From Mangifera indica (taxonomy: Eukaryota; Streptophyta; Magnoliopsida; Sapindales; Anacardiaceae): a stretch of 64,000 nt of DNA. The DNA lies in assembly GCF_011075055.1 (NCBI RefSeq), contig NC_058143.1, forward strand, positions 8,757,057 through 8,821,056, given 5' to 3'. The position numbers and the translations under genes were made by a program. Of the stretch, positions 1 through 11,861 are shown piece after piece. Numbering within the stretch: the first letter of the stretch is position 1; each line of letters begins with the position of its first letter. A model generated the notes under the pieces. That model was not told the origin of the DNA. It searched no databases and was given only the letters and a program-made list of their open reading frames with translations.

Positions 1-420
1 TCGTCTCGAATATCTTTCTGAGCCTTTTAAGACCAACTACTAAGTTAGAGAATCACTTGTACATATTGGTTATGTTTTCTCTGGGCTTCATTTTGAAAAA
101 CTTATACTTTCGAAAGAAAAGCTCGATCTTTGATTTTTTTACTTAGCTTGTTCCTTCATGAGTGGTTTGGAGCATGGTCCAAACTTTATTAGTAACTCAT
201 AAGCTGATACCTTATTAAATTATATACCATCAAGAACACAAAATAAAATGTTAATAGCTTTATCATTTAAACGCATAATTTTTTCATCCTTATCATTAAG
301 ATTCATTTCATTTTTCGGTTCATTAGTCTTAGGGTCTTTTGGCACTAAATCATCATATTCAATAATTCTTCATAATTTAAAGTTAATAGACCTAACATGA
401 AGCCTTATTCTAATTTTTCA
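1..420 (-). pseudogene. Ty1/copia gag fragment (UBN2-type), broken
   Basis: Read on the minus strand, this stretch gives pieces typical of copia Gag: a segment like NDKAINILFCVLDGI, then VSAYELLIKFG, then MKPRENITNMY. These match the conserved order of plant copia Gag: an '(A)KNILYCAL' block, an 'EIWDKLEVTHEGT'-like block and an 'LFKMKPGESI' block. Several stops and frame changes interrupt it, so it is dead. Gag starts about 150 bp inside a primer-binding site at 560-571 and runs off the window's left edge, so any pol lies outside. Family knowledge assigns this region to nucleocapsid formation. Clade is not determined. Confidence 0.75.
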
Positions 421-559
421 TTGGGTATAATTTTTTCCACAAAACAATGAGGCCTAATGGGGAATTGCCCTTTAGCAAAAATAGAAGTAGTGTATTAGCC
501 ATTAAGAAAAAGGATTGTTTTATTAAAAATTGTTAGATTTTAATAAAACTAAAGCTAAA

Positions 560-571
560 GCTTTGATACCA
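560..571 (-). other. Copia primer-binding site (tRNA-Met type)
   Basis: On the minus strand the 12 bases read TGGTATCAAAGC, one mismatch from the plant copia consensus TGGTATCAGAGC. They sit two bases inside an LTR end reading ...TTAACA. This sets the orientation (minus) and the inner edge of the LTR at 574. Confidence 0.75.
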
Positions 572-573
572 AT

Positions 574-2100
574 TGTTAAAAACTTTTGAAATGCCTAATA
601 TAAACCTAAGGGGATGAATAGGTTCTTAAAAAAATTAAAGGAAACACTTTCTTAGTAACCAAGTTTATGCAAAGTAGTAATAAATACTAGAGCAACTTTT
701 ACAAGATACAAAACAACAATAAAATAACAAAAACAAAGTAAGATTTTACAAAAACACAACAACAAATAACAATAACAATAGCAACAATTTAAGCAATAAA
801 TAATGAGAATAATCAATGCAAAACAAGTAATTAATCAACAAACAACTGACAAAGAATTAAAAAGTTGAGTTTTAGAAAAACTCAATTTTAAAGTGGTTCA
901 GAGTTTTCTCTTGCAAGTTACCTACGTCCACTTCTCCAAGTAGACCATTTTGGAGTTTCAATATCTCTTGGAAATTTTCTACATGTAGTATATCCAAGAT
1001 TGCACTTACTATACTAGTTAATCTGAGATTGCACCTAAGATGTTTGATTACAAAGAGATAAAGGCATTGAATGCCTTTATAATGCTGTAAATACAAGTTT
1101 AATGCACTTGGTCTCTTAATGAATAAAAGGAAGCTTAGAAAGACTTATAGAGAAAACATAGTCTTTTAGGTTTTTCTTTTTAGTGTATAAAATGTCTAAC
1201 CTTCTGCTCTTTAATCCAATCTCAATTTATAGAGCTAGGTTACATTCTATTAGGATTGAGTTGTCGTGGAAAATCAACTAAAAAATTCAACAAATAAAAA
1301 CCTTAATCAGAGCCAAAATGCATAGCCTTAAATGTTTTAACAAATAGTTTTAAATGCTTATAACAAAGGTAGCAAATTCGTGTCAAGGGAGATTTTTCTT
1401 CATTTCAATGTTTAGTATAAAAAATCTAGAAGCTTGAATAGGTACGTGTTGGTTTGTGCACTTTTAAAGTCTGGGTTGGAACATGATTAGGAGGATTTTA
1501 CATATGCCATAATTTGATTGAATTATGTGTCACGACTGGTAGATTTTCAAAAACTACATAGTAAGGACAAATTTACATGTGTCGCACTAGACTGGCATTA
1601 TGTGTCATATTTAGGATAATTTCTAGAATGTCATGGCTGAAACTTATTTTGCATGGCTGGGGCAAATTCTTAAAGTAACAAATAATCACAGCTAGACAAG
1701 GGCAAGTTAAAATGTTAGCACTGCATGTGGCTTGAACATGTGGTATAGTATGGCATGGTTGGAGTGCAAAGTGTCACGGTTAGGATATTTAGAGCCTTGG
1801 ACATGTTGCAGTGATGTACGACTTTGACAGACTCACTTGGACATATGGCAGTGAACTATGGGAAGAAAGTGTCATGGCTGGGAAGATTTTTTAAGTGTCA
1901 TAGCTAGGACATTTAAAGGTTATGACACGTGGCGGTGATGTAATGGGTTAGACATGTGGCAGTGATCCATAAGGAGAAAGTGTCATGATTGGGACCTTTC
2001 TTAAGTAAGACATGTGGCATGAGTTAAAAATATTTAATGGTCATGGCTAGAACATATTAGTCATGGCTGGACAACTTTACTCAAGATGAATAGCACAACT
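574..2100 (-). repeat. 5' LTR of the minus-strand copia (outer edge uncertain)
   Basis: The inner edge is fixed by the TG/CA end at 574 beside the primer-binding site. The outer edge is a guess near 2100, because no partner LTR is in the window. Bases 1510-2080 carry many degenerate copies of short words such as GTCATGGCTGG and CATGTGGCAGTGAT, like the U3 enhancer repeats of some copia LTRs. The rest is AT-rich with no gene. The 74-residue frame at 872-1096 lies here and I do not consider it coding. Confidence 0.5.
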
Positions 2101-3076
2101 AGACCTTTGCTTTTTTTGAGTAATTTTTATTTCCAAAACATCTAACGATTAATGCACTACTTGGTCATAGGAAAGGTATGATTAAAATTCCTTACTTCAG
2201 ATTGATATGCAAATTTCATATTTTGTTCATTTTGTAATGCACCATGCATTTTTTAGACATGTTAGCAAATTAAACTTATGTTTTTATCATCATCAAAATA
2301 TTAAGGTATACCAACACTAATTACATGCATCATAATCTTCATCTAAATGCTTTGATCACCATTAAAACATCATTTAACATGTCCAATTGATAGCTTTAAA
2401 AAAAAATCCAAAATTTTCCCTTTTATTATGAACTGTCCATGACTTATATACTCATAAACTAACATATCATCATGTATACTTACTTTTAATGTATATACCA
2501 TGTTTGCAAGCCTCTAACATGTGTATCTTATATACAAAATGAATTCACAATAGAAAGTATATGATAATATACTCATGAACACCAAAACATCCATCTAATC
2601 CATTAAGCTTCATTTTAATTTTCACAAGCAAAATCATGCATCAAGCTACCCATACATGCTCCCTTAAATCATCTCCTTTATTCATTAAGCATAAAAAAAC
2701 TTGAAATAGAAAGTTTATCACAAAACTCAAGGTTGCCATGACATGTATGCTCATTTCTTGAATCAAAATTCAATTTTTATAGCAAGATAGACATGCATGT
2801 CAAAGATAAACATAAAAACATGCATCAAATGAACACTTTATCATGTCTATGTAACTGTTAACATGTTTTTCATCTTAAAATCACAAGAACATGATATGAA
2901 AGAAAAAAAAAACCTAGCAAGACAGTCCAATCGAGGCATAATGAGAAGATTAAACTTTAAATAAAATATTCTAAGGGAAAACTAGCACATCTAAGCAAAT
3001 ATATGATACCAATACATATATTCCTACATTTTAAACATATATTTGGCTTCAAAAGGACATGTTAGGGGCTATTCTA
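2100..3076 (-). mobile_element. Untranslated leader of a second minus-strand copia
   Basis: This AT-rich stretch without coding signal runs inward from the primer-binding site at 3077-3088. The complete relative at 29675-39385 has a leader of about 2.4 kb between its primer-binding site and gag, so a long gene-free leader is expected here. The rest of this element appears to be displaced beyond the window by the copia insertion at 1-2100. Confidence 0.5.
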
Positions 3077-3088
3077 GCTATGATACCA
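3077..3088 (-). other. Copia primer-binding site
   Basis: On the minus strand it reads TGGTATCATAGC, two mismatches from the consensus. It lies three bases inside an LTR ending CTTTCA, the same layout (CTTCA, spacer, TGGTATCAAAGC) as the copia at 29675. Confidence 0.75.
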
Positions 3089-3091
3089 TTT

Positions 3092-4678
3092 TGAAAGAAA
3101 AAAGATGAAGACGAAAATGCAACCAAACATCATACATGGAGAAAAAAGAAGAACCAAGACATGTATGCCAAAAAAACAAGAAAGATAAAGAATTTTTTTT
3201 AACCTACTCCTTTGCCTCTTATGGAATATAAGATGATGAATGAGCTTCTCAAATGCAACAGCGTCCAAGGAAAGTCCACCATAAGTTTCCTTTACCACCT
3301 TGGCTTAGAAACACAAAGATAGAGAGATGAAAGAGCTTTTGTTTTCTTAGTGAGAGAATGGCTTTTCAAAAATGAACTTGGCTAGTTCAAATGAACTAAG
3401 AACCATCCTTTTTATAATGGTGGGTCAAATTGTAATTTTTAAATTCTCTTTTTGCCTAACAAATCCTCGATTTGTGGATATTCAATGCATGTATATCAAT
3501 GATATAAATTAGGCATCCTAATTTCATCTCACTAACATTTTAACCTTAAAAATGTTATATTTGCCCCCATATAACATTTATATAATTATTATTATCCTTT
3601 GAAAGGTGCTAGCCAATCTCAGATAATCAATCCTTATTCTTGAAAGCTTGGTTTATTGTGCGACCCTTTAGGTTTATTGTGGTGTAGCTATGAGTCTCCT
3701 TTTGGATGATCTAAAAAATGAATTTGTAAACTCAATGATTAAGGTAAACACCTAGCAATGTGCCATAACCCCTAAATCACAATAAAGAAAAACTCCATCA
3801 AACCTAATATCTGTGATTGTACGTTTCACATACGTAATATCTTTCTGTTGTCTAATTTAGACTAAATTTGGACTCATGGATTATCAAAGCGCTAATTTTG
3901 ATTCTGTATAAATCATTGATTAAAATATTCAAAACACATCATTATGAACATCATTCATATGACTTACAATATAATCTCTGATAAGAGATTTTGATTTCTA
4001 ATATTTATCAATGTTCACTTTGTAAGTCAAATCCAGATTGAATTAGTGGATATTTAAAACCCAAGACTTTTTGAGTTAATGAATCCTATCTTGACCATCA
4101 TTCATCTTTGAATACGAGCAACTCATGAACAACATGGCTTCTCATACAAAATGTGGCTATCTTTGTATTTATATACCATATGAATCATGCGTATCCGTAT
4201 TGGATCCAATAATAATGTTTCAAGCTAAAAGATTACTTTGTACACTAGTACAATCAAACGACAAGTCATTGACTATGATATATATTGACCATGCAACTTA
4301 TCATGATTGATTATGTTTGAAAAACGGTTCTTTAACTATTAATGCATACCAATGCCCTAAAGATACAACCATTGTAATCACTCGTACCAATACCATCTTA
4401 TGATATTTATCAGAGGCATTTAATATGCTTGCTATATGACATTATTCCTTAACCAATGTCATATCAACAAGGAACAATTTGATGATACAGTTTGTATATT
4501 AAGTGGGTAATCTGATAGTTCACATACATATTTTATATCATCACAAATAAAGGAAACAACTTATGTATATGAACAAAAAGACTATTTCTTTTATTAATAA
4601 GTCATGATAAATGTACATACAAGATAAAATGCCCTCAAAACCGACAAAATGAATGGTTCCTAGGGGCATACACTAATA
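3092..4678 (-). repeat. Copia LTR (1.59 kb), inserted in a gypsy element
   Basis: Reading the minus strand, the LTR begins TATTAGTGTATGCCCC (decayed TGTTAG...) and ends CTTTCA before the primer-binding site. Its length and landmarks match the 1.6-kb LTRs of the copia at 29675-39385: the start TGTTAGAATATGCCC, the 'TTATTAATAAAAGAA' block and the end 'CTTTCA'. It is a related but clearly diverged family member. Its outer end falls exactly inside the reverse transcriptase of the gypsy element to the right, so it inserted later. Frames at 3074-3298 and 4125-4310 are not genes. Confidence 0.75.
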
Positions 4679-5560
4679 GAAACTTTTTATCTCCTTGGTT
4701 ATCTTTGGCTTCTACCACTCTAATATAGCTTTTACTTTGCAAAGGTCTATCGATATACCATCTACTAAGACCACGTGTCTAAGAAAAACCACTTTGTCTA
4801 GACAAAACTTGCACTTAGAAGACTTGATATACAATTGTCTGTCTCTCAACCTTGCAGCACAAACCTTAGATGTTGTACATGCTCCTTTCGAGTTTTGGAG
4901 TATACAAGGATGTCTTCTATGAACACCACTATAAATTTGTCGAGGCAATCTTGTAATACCTTACTCATAAAGTCTATCAATATGTTAAGGCATACTCAAC
5001 CCGAAAGACATAACTATAAATTTATAATGCTTATATCTAGTTTTGAATACAGTTTTGGGTATATCTTGCTTGACAACTTAGACTTAGTGATATCTTGATC
5101 TTCGATAAGTCTTAAAAAACACTGAAGCACCTTTGAGTTGGTAGAACAAGTCATTTATCTTTGATAATGGGTATTTATTCTTCATAGTCACTTTATTTAA
5201 CTTCTGATAGTTGATGCATATCTTTATTGGCCTATCATTTTTTGTTCACAAATAGAATTAATATACCCCATGGTGAGTGGTTTGGTCTAATAAAGCCACT
5301 ATCTAGCAACTCTTACAACTGCTTCTTTAACTCTTGAAGTTTAGTTAGGGCCATTTTATATGGTGTAGTTAGAATTGGCATTGTCTCTAGGGCTAATTCA
5401 ATGCTAAACTTTACCTCTTTCTCTGGTGTTAACCTTGGAAAACTATTAGGGAACATATCGAGAAATTCTTGCACTACTGGAGTATCTCTCATATCTGAGA
5501 CTATCTTATTTGATTTGTCTACTATATGTGCCAAATATCATATGCACAATTTTCTTAATA
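4679..5560 (-). pseudogene. Ty3/gypsy reverse transcriptase, truncated
   Basis: The minus strand encodes gypsy RT pieces in order: a pre-RT segment (5313-5534) with FPRLTPEKEVKFSIELALE and YKMALTKLQELKKQL; then [23 protein letters not shown]; then a YKFIVMSFGLS-like block; and at 4712-4948 QLYIKSSKCKFCLDKVVFL followed by a KVKAILEW end. The YxDD region is shifted by frame changes. After KAILEW the reading continues as ITKEIKSF and stops where the copia LTR begins. In intact relatives this is 'EVRSFLGLAGYY', so the cut lies between the RT and RNase H parts. Several stops and frameshifts make it non-functional. Confidence 0.85.
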
Positions 5561-5679
5561 ACCTTCTAACTTAGATATTACTAATCAACATACTCAGTAT
5601 TTGACCTTTTCCAAAAGTAAACTTCTTATAATTATCTAAGCTGAACCATACCTTTTTTTTTTTCTGTAATGTATTTCTA

Positions 5680-5860
5680 TCCTATATTACTTAATAAGTC
5701 TATATCGAGTATCACATCAAAGTCAGACACGTCTATTATAATCAGATCTATAACTAATTCTTGACCTCCTAAAGAAACTACCTCTCTAATCAATATGTGA
5801 TCGTTATAGATTTTGTTTTTGTTAAGCAGGTGAGGGGATCATTACATCTTGGTTAATCAT
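5680..5860 (-). pseudogene. Gypsy aspartic protease-like segment
   Basis: The minus-strand reading GGQELVIDLIIIDVSDFDVI followed by LDIDLLSNIG matches the C-terminal part of the plant Del/Tekay-type gypsy protease ('LIVLEMxxFDVILGMDWL'). It lies between gag and RT, as expected. The usual catalytic DSGA-type motif is not recognisable on its upstream side. Confidence 0.65.
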
Positions 5861-5989
5861 TTCTTTTTTGTTTCTTGCCCTTTCAGTTCTTCTTGTTGCT
5901 TCTAGGCTAGAAGGACATCTTACCTTAGAAATCCTGGGCACTATTATATCGCTGTCACCATTGTAACTACTACCAATAACTATTTAATC

Positions 5990-6640
5990 TTGCTTTTGGG
6001 TTAGGGGTACTGATATAGGTTGATCTGGTACCCCTCTCTCTTCTCATCCTTGGTCTTATGCCTCTAATCTCAATGCTTTAGCCAAGGCCTCTAAAAGAGA
6101 TCTAGAAGCATTATATTTACATTTTAGCAATGTCTTATTTGAAACCCCAAAGAAACACTACTAACTTACCTTTATCTATACTTGCTACCTCTAGAGCATA
6201 CTTGGCTAAGGAATTCATTTTGGTGGAAAATTCCCAAACTATTATATTACCTTGTCTTTGGTGGATAAATTCTTAAGACTTTACATAAAGAACAAATGCT
6301 GACAAGTATTCTATTTTAAAAGCCCATATGAAGTCAGGCCAACTCATTTTAAAAATTTAGTAGGTATTATATAGTATCAACCATCATACCTTTGCATCTT
6401 CTTTTAGAAGAAGGATGACATACTAGATTTTCTCTGTGTTTGTCATAGTGAATAGCCTGATGACATCCTCTACTACTTTTAGCCATTCTTTGGCTCGTAA
6501 CCCATCTGATACTATACTACCTATAAAATTAAAAAGTTATTGTTTATTCGTAAGACTACAGATAGGATGGATTTGTCCTCTATTATCGCCAACTATCTCC
6601 ACTTTTGATGTTTGCATTCCCACCCTTTTTTGTTAGGTGA
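5990..6640 (-). pseudogene. Gypsy gag (retrotrans_gag domain), decayed
   Basis: On the minus strand I read AKEWLKVVEDVIRLFTMTN, then VILLLKEDAKVWW-like, then MSWPDFIWAFKIEYLSAFV, EFIHQRQGNIIVWEFSTK and MNSLAKYALEVA. This is the standard block order of plant gypsy Gag (EWL...VF; ML.GDA..WW; WxxFxxAFxxxYF; EFxxLxQGxMTVxEY; LxRYAP). At least four stops interrupt it. A CCHC knuckle is not recognisable. Confidence 0.8.
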
Positions 6641-6649
6641 AAACTTAAT

Positions 6650-8480
6650 AGTTGGTAATTACTATAACATTGATGAGCCTTGAATTAGGTGTCTAACACT
6701 TATAAATCCCTTTTTATTCTATTTGAGAATGTCCTTAACTATCTGTCTAGTAGCTACACTATTTACTATTAGTGTAACTGATATATCGAATGCATGTCCC
6801 TAAGCCTTTGCTTGGCTTTTATCTTTAATAGGACCTTTGGAACATCCCTGATTAATCTTATAGACCTCTTTATCTTGAAATCAAATCATAGCTTAAGCAA
6901 ATATACCACTTATCTTAATGCAAGTTTAAAAATACTTATAGTGATAAGCATACAAGAGTAGTTAACGCTGTATAAAAGGCTACCTTCCTTGTTGAACTTA
7001 TTTATTCACTTTTAGATACACTAAAACTTAACACCTTTTTAGGTTCCAAAATCATGTTTTGATTCTGTAAATGTAAATCCCTTCTAGATATGCATACCCT
7101 AACACAAAATATGATCTGAAGAGATGTATATGACTTGACTCCTTAATTTAAAACAATAAAATCAATTGCACGATGATAAATACTCATGCGTGCAAAAAGG
7201 TGCAATATAAATAAATACTTTAAATGCAAAAAAGTATGACATTATTACATATGCATAGTTTGAAACATAAATACATGATTAATACAAAATCTAAAAAATG
7301 ACAATTTTGCCTTTGACCCTTATGCAATTATTCACTGGATTGTTGATTCCCTTACATGCCTTTCATACCCCACTTGCAAAACAACAAAGAAGGAACTTAT
7401 GAGTAAAAACACTCAATAAGTTAGTAACATCTCGACACCTTGAGTAACACATGGAACTAATAAACTTGACATTTCACTAGAAAGTCTTAGCATGATCGCA
7501 CTTAACACTTTTGTGCCATGATATAGGCCATCATTAAAGGTCACCACAAGAAAAGATGATGTTGGCATATTTGATGTCATAATGAAAACATATGACACCT
7601 TATATGTCTACTTACTATCGTGTCATGCACATATGCCATACGACCTATCGGGTTAGCTAACTATGATACCCTAGTCATACAAGAAAATCCAATCACAGTC
7701 TTTCCCTTACCACAAATGTTAGCTATGACACTACTATCTAAAACCATCTTGGGATGACCCCTTCCATAAGTAACTATGTAATGCATCCCATTAACAACAT
7801 AAGGAATTATCTAAAAAGCCATATTCCCTTACCATGCATACCTGAACTAAGTTATATTGTTAATGCGCTATGGCGTTGAATCCATGATGTATCTCATGGG
7901 TATCAAGCCCTATTGCTTTCATGTACCTAGCTACTTACGCATATAACTAGTAACTATCTAGATGTGTACCACTCCTTTTTAACCTTCCTAAATTCTAACC
8001 CAGATTCAACTCGATTAAGGTTTCTCTAGCTTTTAGTTTAGAGGTAAAATGGTTTTTTATAGCTTTTAACTACCTACACGAGTGTTAGCCTAATGTGTGC
8101 TCCTGTGTTCATCTATTTACAAATGACATCCACTTTTGGGAAGTCACACACGAACATGTGTCGTTCATAATCTCATTGATTTGTATGTTTTTGGCTTGAT
8201 TCTAGCTATCTATTTCGAACATAAGTGTTTTAAGCATGCTACCAAACAATAACAATCTCTTTTCTCTAGCTATGAAAATATATACCAACATAATAATCTC
8301 ATATTAGGAATCTATTATCATCAACCATTACTTTAACCTAGCTAACATGTCTAAAGGATTTATAAAATCAACCCAATAGAGTTTATGCATGGATTAACAC
8401 ATGCAATAACATTATAACACCATTAGATTAATTAGAAAACCATCATTCATTAATCAGAATACCATTAATCATAAAATTCT
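6650..8480 (-). repeat. Gypsy leader and 5' LTR (minus)
   Basis: Bases of roughly 7080-8220, read on the minus strand, align with the plus-strand LTR at about 13400-14640. Shared landmarks in the same order are CTTCCCAAAAGTGGA, AGGGCTTGATACCCATGAG, GATACATCATG, 'ACTAGGGTATCA' and CAACAATCCAGT. The two are therefore LTRs of one gypsy family in opposite orientation. The outer edge near 8480 and the inner edge near 7050 are approximate, and a primer-binding site is not clear. Frames at 7413-7598 are not genes. Confidence 0.65.
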
Positions 8481-10009
8481 TAGACTACTAAAAGGAGAAC
8501 CTGTTAAGGTAAGTGCTATAGAGCCAATTGAATTTGACATTTATGAATGTAATTTTATATTAATAATAAATAAGGTATTTATTTTTATTCAATTCATATG
8601 TTGTCTATTTATATAATCGTGCGAATAACATGCCTTTAGAATGGTAAAAATATGACAAGAGGATTAGATGACTGATCATAGGAACCTTATGTACACTTTT
8701 AATGTTCATTCTATAAATGTCTATAATTCTAACATTACAATGAATAAGAGCACTTGTAATGATGATAGAATTATCATAGTATTAAGCAACCCTATTAAAA
8801 ATGGCAATAGTTCTCACGTGTCAAAGTTATTGTTGATAGCTTGGTGTAACACATGAGTGCATATTATAGAAGTGTTCATTGAACTAATCTGACTAGAAGA
8901 TATTCATATGGATGGTTGCTTAAGTGTTTATGGAATAAATCCTCTGAATAAGATGAGTGAATGTGATCTTTTGACTTGAGGCTATCAGACCATCTTGTGT
9001 AAGGATTTATATAGTTTAATGTTATCCAATGTGTTTTCATAATAGAGGTAACTATAAAGGTAGTAATCGATCATATCTTGAGATACATAGAGGCTATGGT
9101 TGATTGATAAAGGATTCGTCACTCTTGCGCATAAAGGAATATATCTCACATAAGAAAACTGAATGATATCTATGATTGCATTTGTCACCACATTAGGATG
9201 AGATTATAGCCTAATCCATATTAGTCATTAATATGTATCAGTTTATACTGAGAAATTATTGAGATAGACATTTTCTATGTCTAAACTTCAAGAGGTATTG
9301 TTGACAAAATGATTGAATTGTATGTAGTCGTAATGTTATAAAAGCTTAAGAGATGTTTGTTGACATTTTGTCCTCTTGGTAGCCATGATGCCTTGTTAAA
9401 GGCTAATCTTGGTTTATGTCTAAATTTACCCAAATTCAAACACTATCAATTTTGTAAAGAGTTTATGGGTCAGACGTATATAAGGGTTGATTACAAGGAT
9501 TATATGGTAAGAATCCTAGTGTTTAGGGAAGGAAAGATTTCAATCGAATGCACTTTGAACAAAGACAAGTAAAAAGGACAAAACCTTTACTTCAGGGTTA
9601 TAGACACAGGATATGATTCTCATATTTATTCTGATATGCAGAGACTATAGCAAAGTATATTGCTCGTCGAAGGAAAGGCTAACCTATGTGTTAAAAATAG
9701 AGCATTTGTTGCTGCATTAGCTATAAGTGTTTATTATCTCAGGCTACCCACTAAGCTAGTTTTATAATTAAAACATTGTTATTGTGTTCCTTCTATTTCT
9801 AGAAAATTAGTTTTTATGTTTGTTTGGACAAATAGGGATATTTATTTTTTATTGCTGGTGGTAATATAACTATTAGCTTAAATAATATTCTTTATGGAAA
9901 AACTGAATTGCATAATGACTTATATATTCTAAAACTGGATAATGAAATTCTTAATGTACAAATAATAAATGATTAAAATTAAACGATCTGAATACCAAAT
10001 ATATGTGGT

Positions 10010-11010
10010 ATTGTAAGCTAGGCCACATAGGATTAAAATGTATATCAAGACTTCTTGAACAAAAAGCCTTGCAATCATTTGACTTTTAGTCATATAATGA
10101 ATGTGAATCATGCTATTGGGTAATATGGCTAAAGTAATTTTCACTGGACATAGTGAAAAGACGATTGAACTATTAGGGGTCATTCACAATAATGTGTGTA
10201 AGTCCATGACATGCATAACAGATATAGGGAAGTCTACTTCGTCATATTTTTTGATAATTCTATTAGATATGGTTATGTGTTTTGGATGAAACACAAGTCT
10301 TAATCTTTTGATAATTTAAAGAATTCAAGAACAAAGTAGAAAAACAACCTGGGTAGTAAATTAAAATCCTCTGAAGTGATCGAAAGGGTGAATACTTGAG
10401 TGTTGAATTCAGAAAACACTTGAAGAAAAATATGATAATATCTCAACTCAGTCCTCTTAGTGCTCCACAGTATAATGGTATGTCTAAATGAAAGAATAAG
10501 ACCTTGATAGAAATGGTCAGATCCCTGATAAGTTTTACAAATCTATCCATATCTTTCTAGGTTCATGCCCTAAATACTGTTGCCTTTACACTAACTCGTG
10601 TCCTAACTAAATCTGTGGATAAAACTACATACAAGTTATGGACTAAGAGAAGCCCAATCTAGATTACTTGAGGATTTAGGGTTATGAAGCTTATGTCAAG
10701 AAATTGACTTCAAACAAGCTAAGTGCTAAGTTTAAAAAGTGTGTCTTTATGAGGTGCCCAAAGGTCACTAAAGGATACAACTCTACCAGTTGAAGGAGCA
10801 ACAGGTTTTTATTACTCTTATAGGTGTGTTCCTTGAGAAAGAGTTTATTCTTAAGAGAACAAGTATGAGAAAGGTGGAGCTCGATAAAGTTCTTATACCA
10901 TAAGATCCCATAGATGTTAGACAAGATAATGTGTCATCACAGATAATTGACCATGATAAGGAAGTTCCTCCACTTCAAGCAAAACAACCTTAACATATAT
11001 AAGAGCTACG
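10010..11010 (+). pseudogene. Copia integrase remnant
   Basis: Readable pieces in order are SDRKGEYLSVEFRKHLKKN, ISQLSPLSAPQYNGMSK, KTLIEMVRSLISFTNLSIS, HALNTVAFTLTRVLTKSVDK and TTYKLWTKRSP. These match copia integrase core blocks ('SDRGGEYLS', 'PGTPQ.NGVSERRNRTLLDMVRSM', 'ALETA.Y.LNR.PSKSV..TPYELW'). The GVSE glutamate context reads MSK followed by a stop, so the catalytic region is broken. Confidence 0.8.
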
Positions 11011-11023
11011 TAGATCTATACCA

Positions 11024-11860
11024 GTGTATCACATGCCAGAAAGATTCGATTTTCTCTTAACTCAGTATAGTGACATACCTGTCATCAATGATGATGAACC
11101 TAAAACCTATAATGAGACTATTTCAAGTCTAAATTCTAATAAGTGGTTAGATGCTATTAGAAATAAACTTTATATACCAGAACCAAGTATGGACAATAGT
11201 GGATGTACTTGAATAGGTAAAACTCGTAAGGTGCAAATAGGTTTTAAAAAAAAAAAATTAACATAAAAGGTGTAGTTCATATCTACAAAGCACGACTAGT
11301 TGCTAAAGGTTTTACTAAAAAATATGGTATTGATTATAATGAAACCTTTTCACTAATTGCTATGCTTAAGTCTATTAGGATTATATTTGTTATAGTCGCA
11401 TATTACGTCTATATGATGCAACCAGATGGTTTCATTCTTGCTAGACAAACATACAAAATATGTAAGCTAGAAAGGTCCATTTATGGACTTAAGTAGACTT
11501 TGAGAAGTTGAAATATTCATTTTGATGAATCTGTTTATAAGTTTGGTTTCACAAAAAATGAAGATGAATTGTGAATGTATAAGAAGGTCAGTAAGAGTGT
11601 GATCATATTTCTAGTACTGTATGTCGATGACATCTTAAGTATTGGAAATGACTTACCAAACTTGCAATTGGTAAATACCTGGTTATCTAAGTGTTTCTCT
11701 ACGAAAAACTTATGAGAAACACCCAACATTATTATTGGGGTTAAAATTTACTAAGATAGAAAGTATAGACTACTAAGCCTAAGTCAAAGTGTATACATAG
11801 ACAAAGTATTGACTAGATTCAATATAAAAAAAATCAAAGAAAAGATTTATGCCCATGTCT
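11024..11860 (+). pseudogene. Copia reverse transcriptase remnant
   Basis: The frame at 11024-11212 ends in YNETISSLNSNKWLDAI, the entry to copia RT. It is followed by VVHIYKARLVAKGFTKKYGI, DYNETFSLIAMLKSIRII, KLERSIYGLK and SVIIFLVLYVDDILSIGND. The YVDD active-site motif is present, but stops and frame changes break the chain. The reading ends near 11860 without RNase H. The 64-residue frame on the other strand (11535-11729) is a shadow. Confidence 0.85.
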
Positions 11861-11861
11861 T

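Larger units (their letters stand above)
8480..11860 (+). mobile_element. Decayed Ty1/copia element, 3' truncated
   Basis: Bases of about 8560-9480 resemble the copia LTRs at 28117 and 43804. They share phrases such as 'TCTCACGTGTCAAAGTT', 'GACTTGAGGC/ATCA..GGACCATCTTGT' and 'GCCATGATGCCTTGTTAAAGG'. Pol remains follow: a pre-integrase HHCC region, integrase and reverse transcriptase. Gag and RNase H are missing. The copia stops near 11860, where gypsy integrase begins in the same orientation. Many stops and frameshifts mark it as old. Confidence 0.7.
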
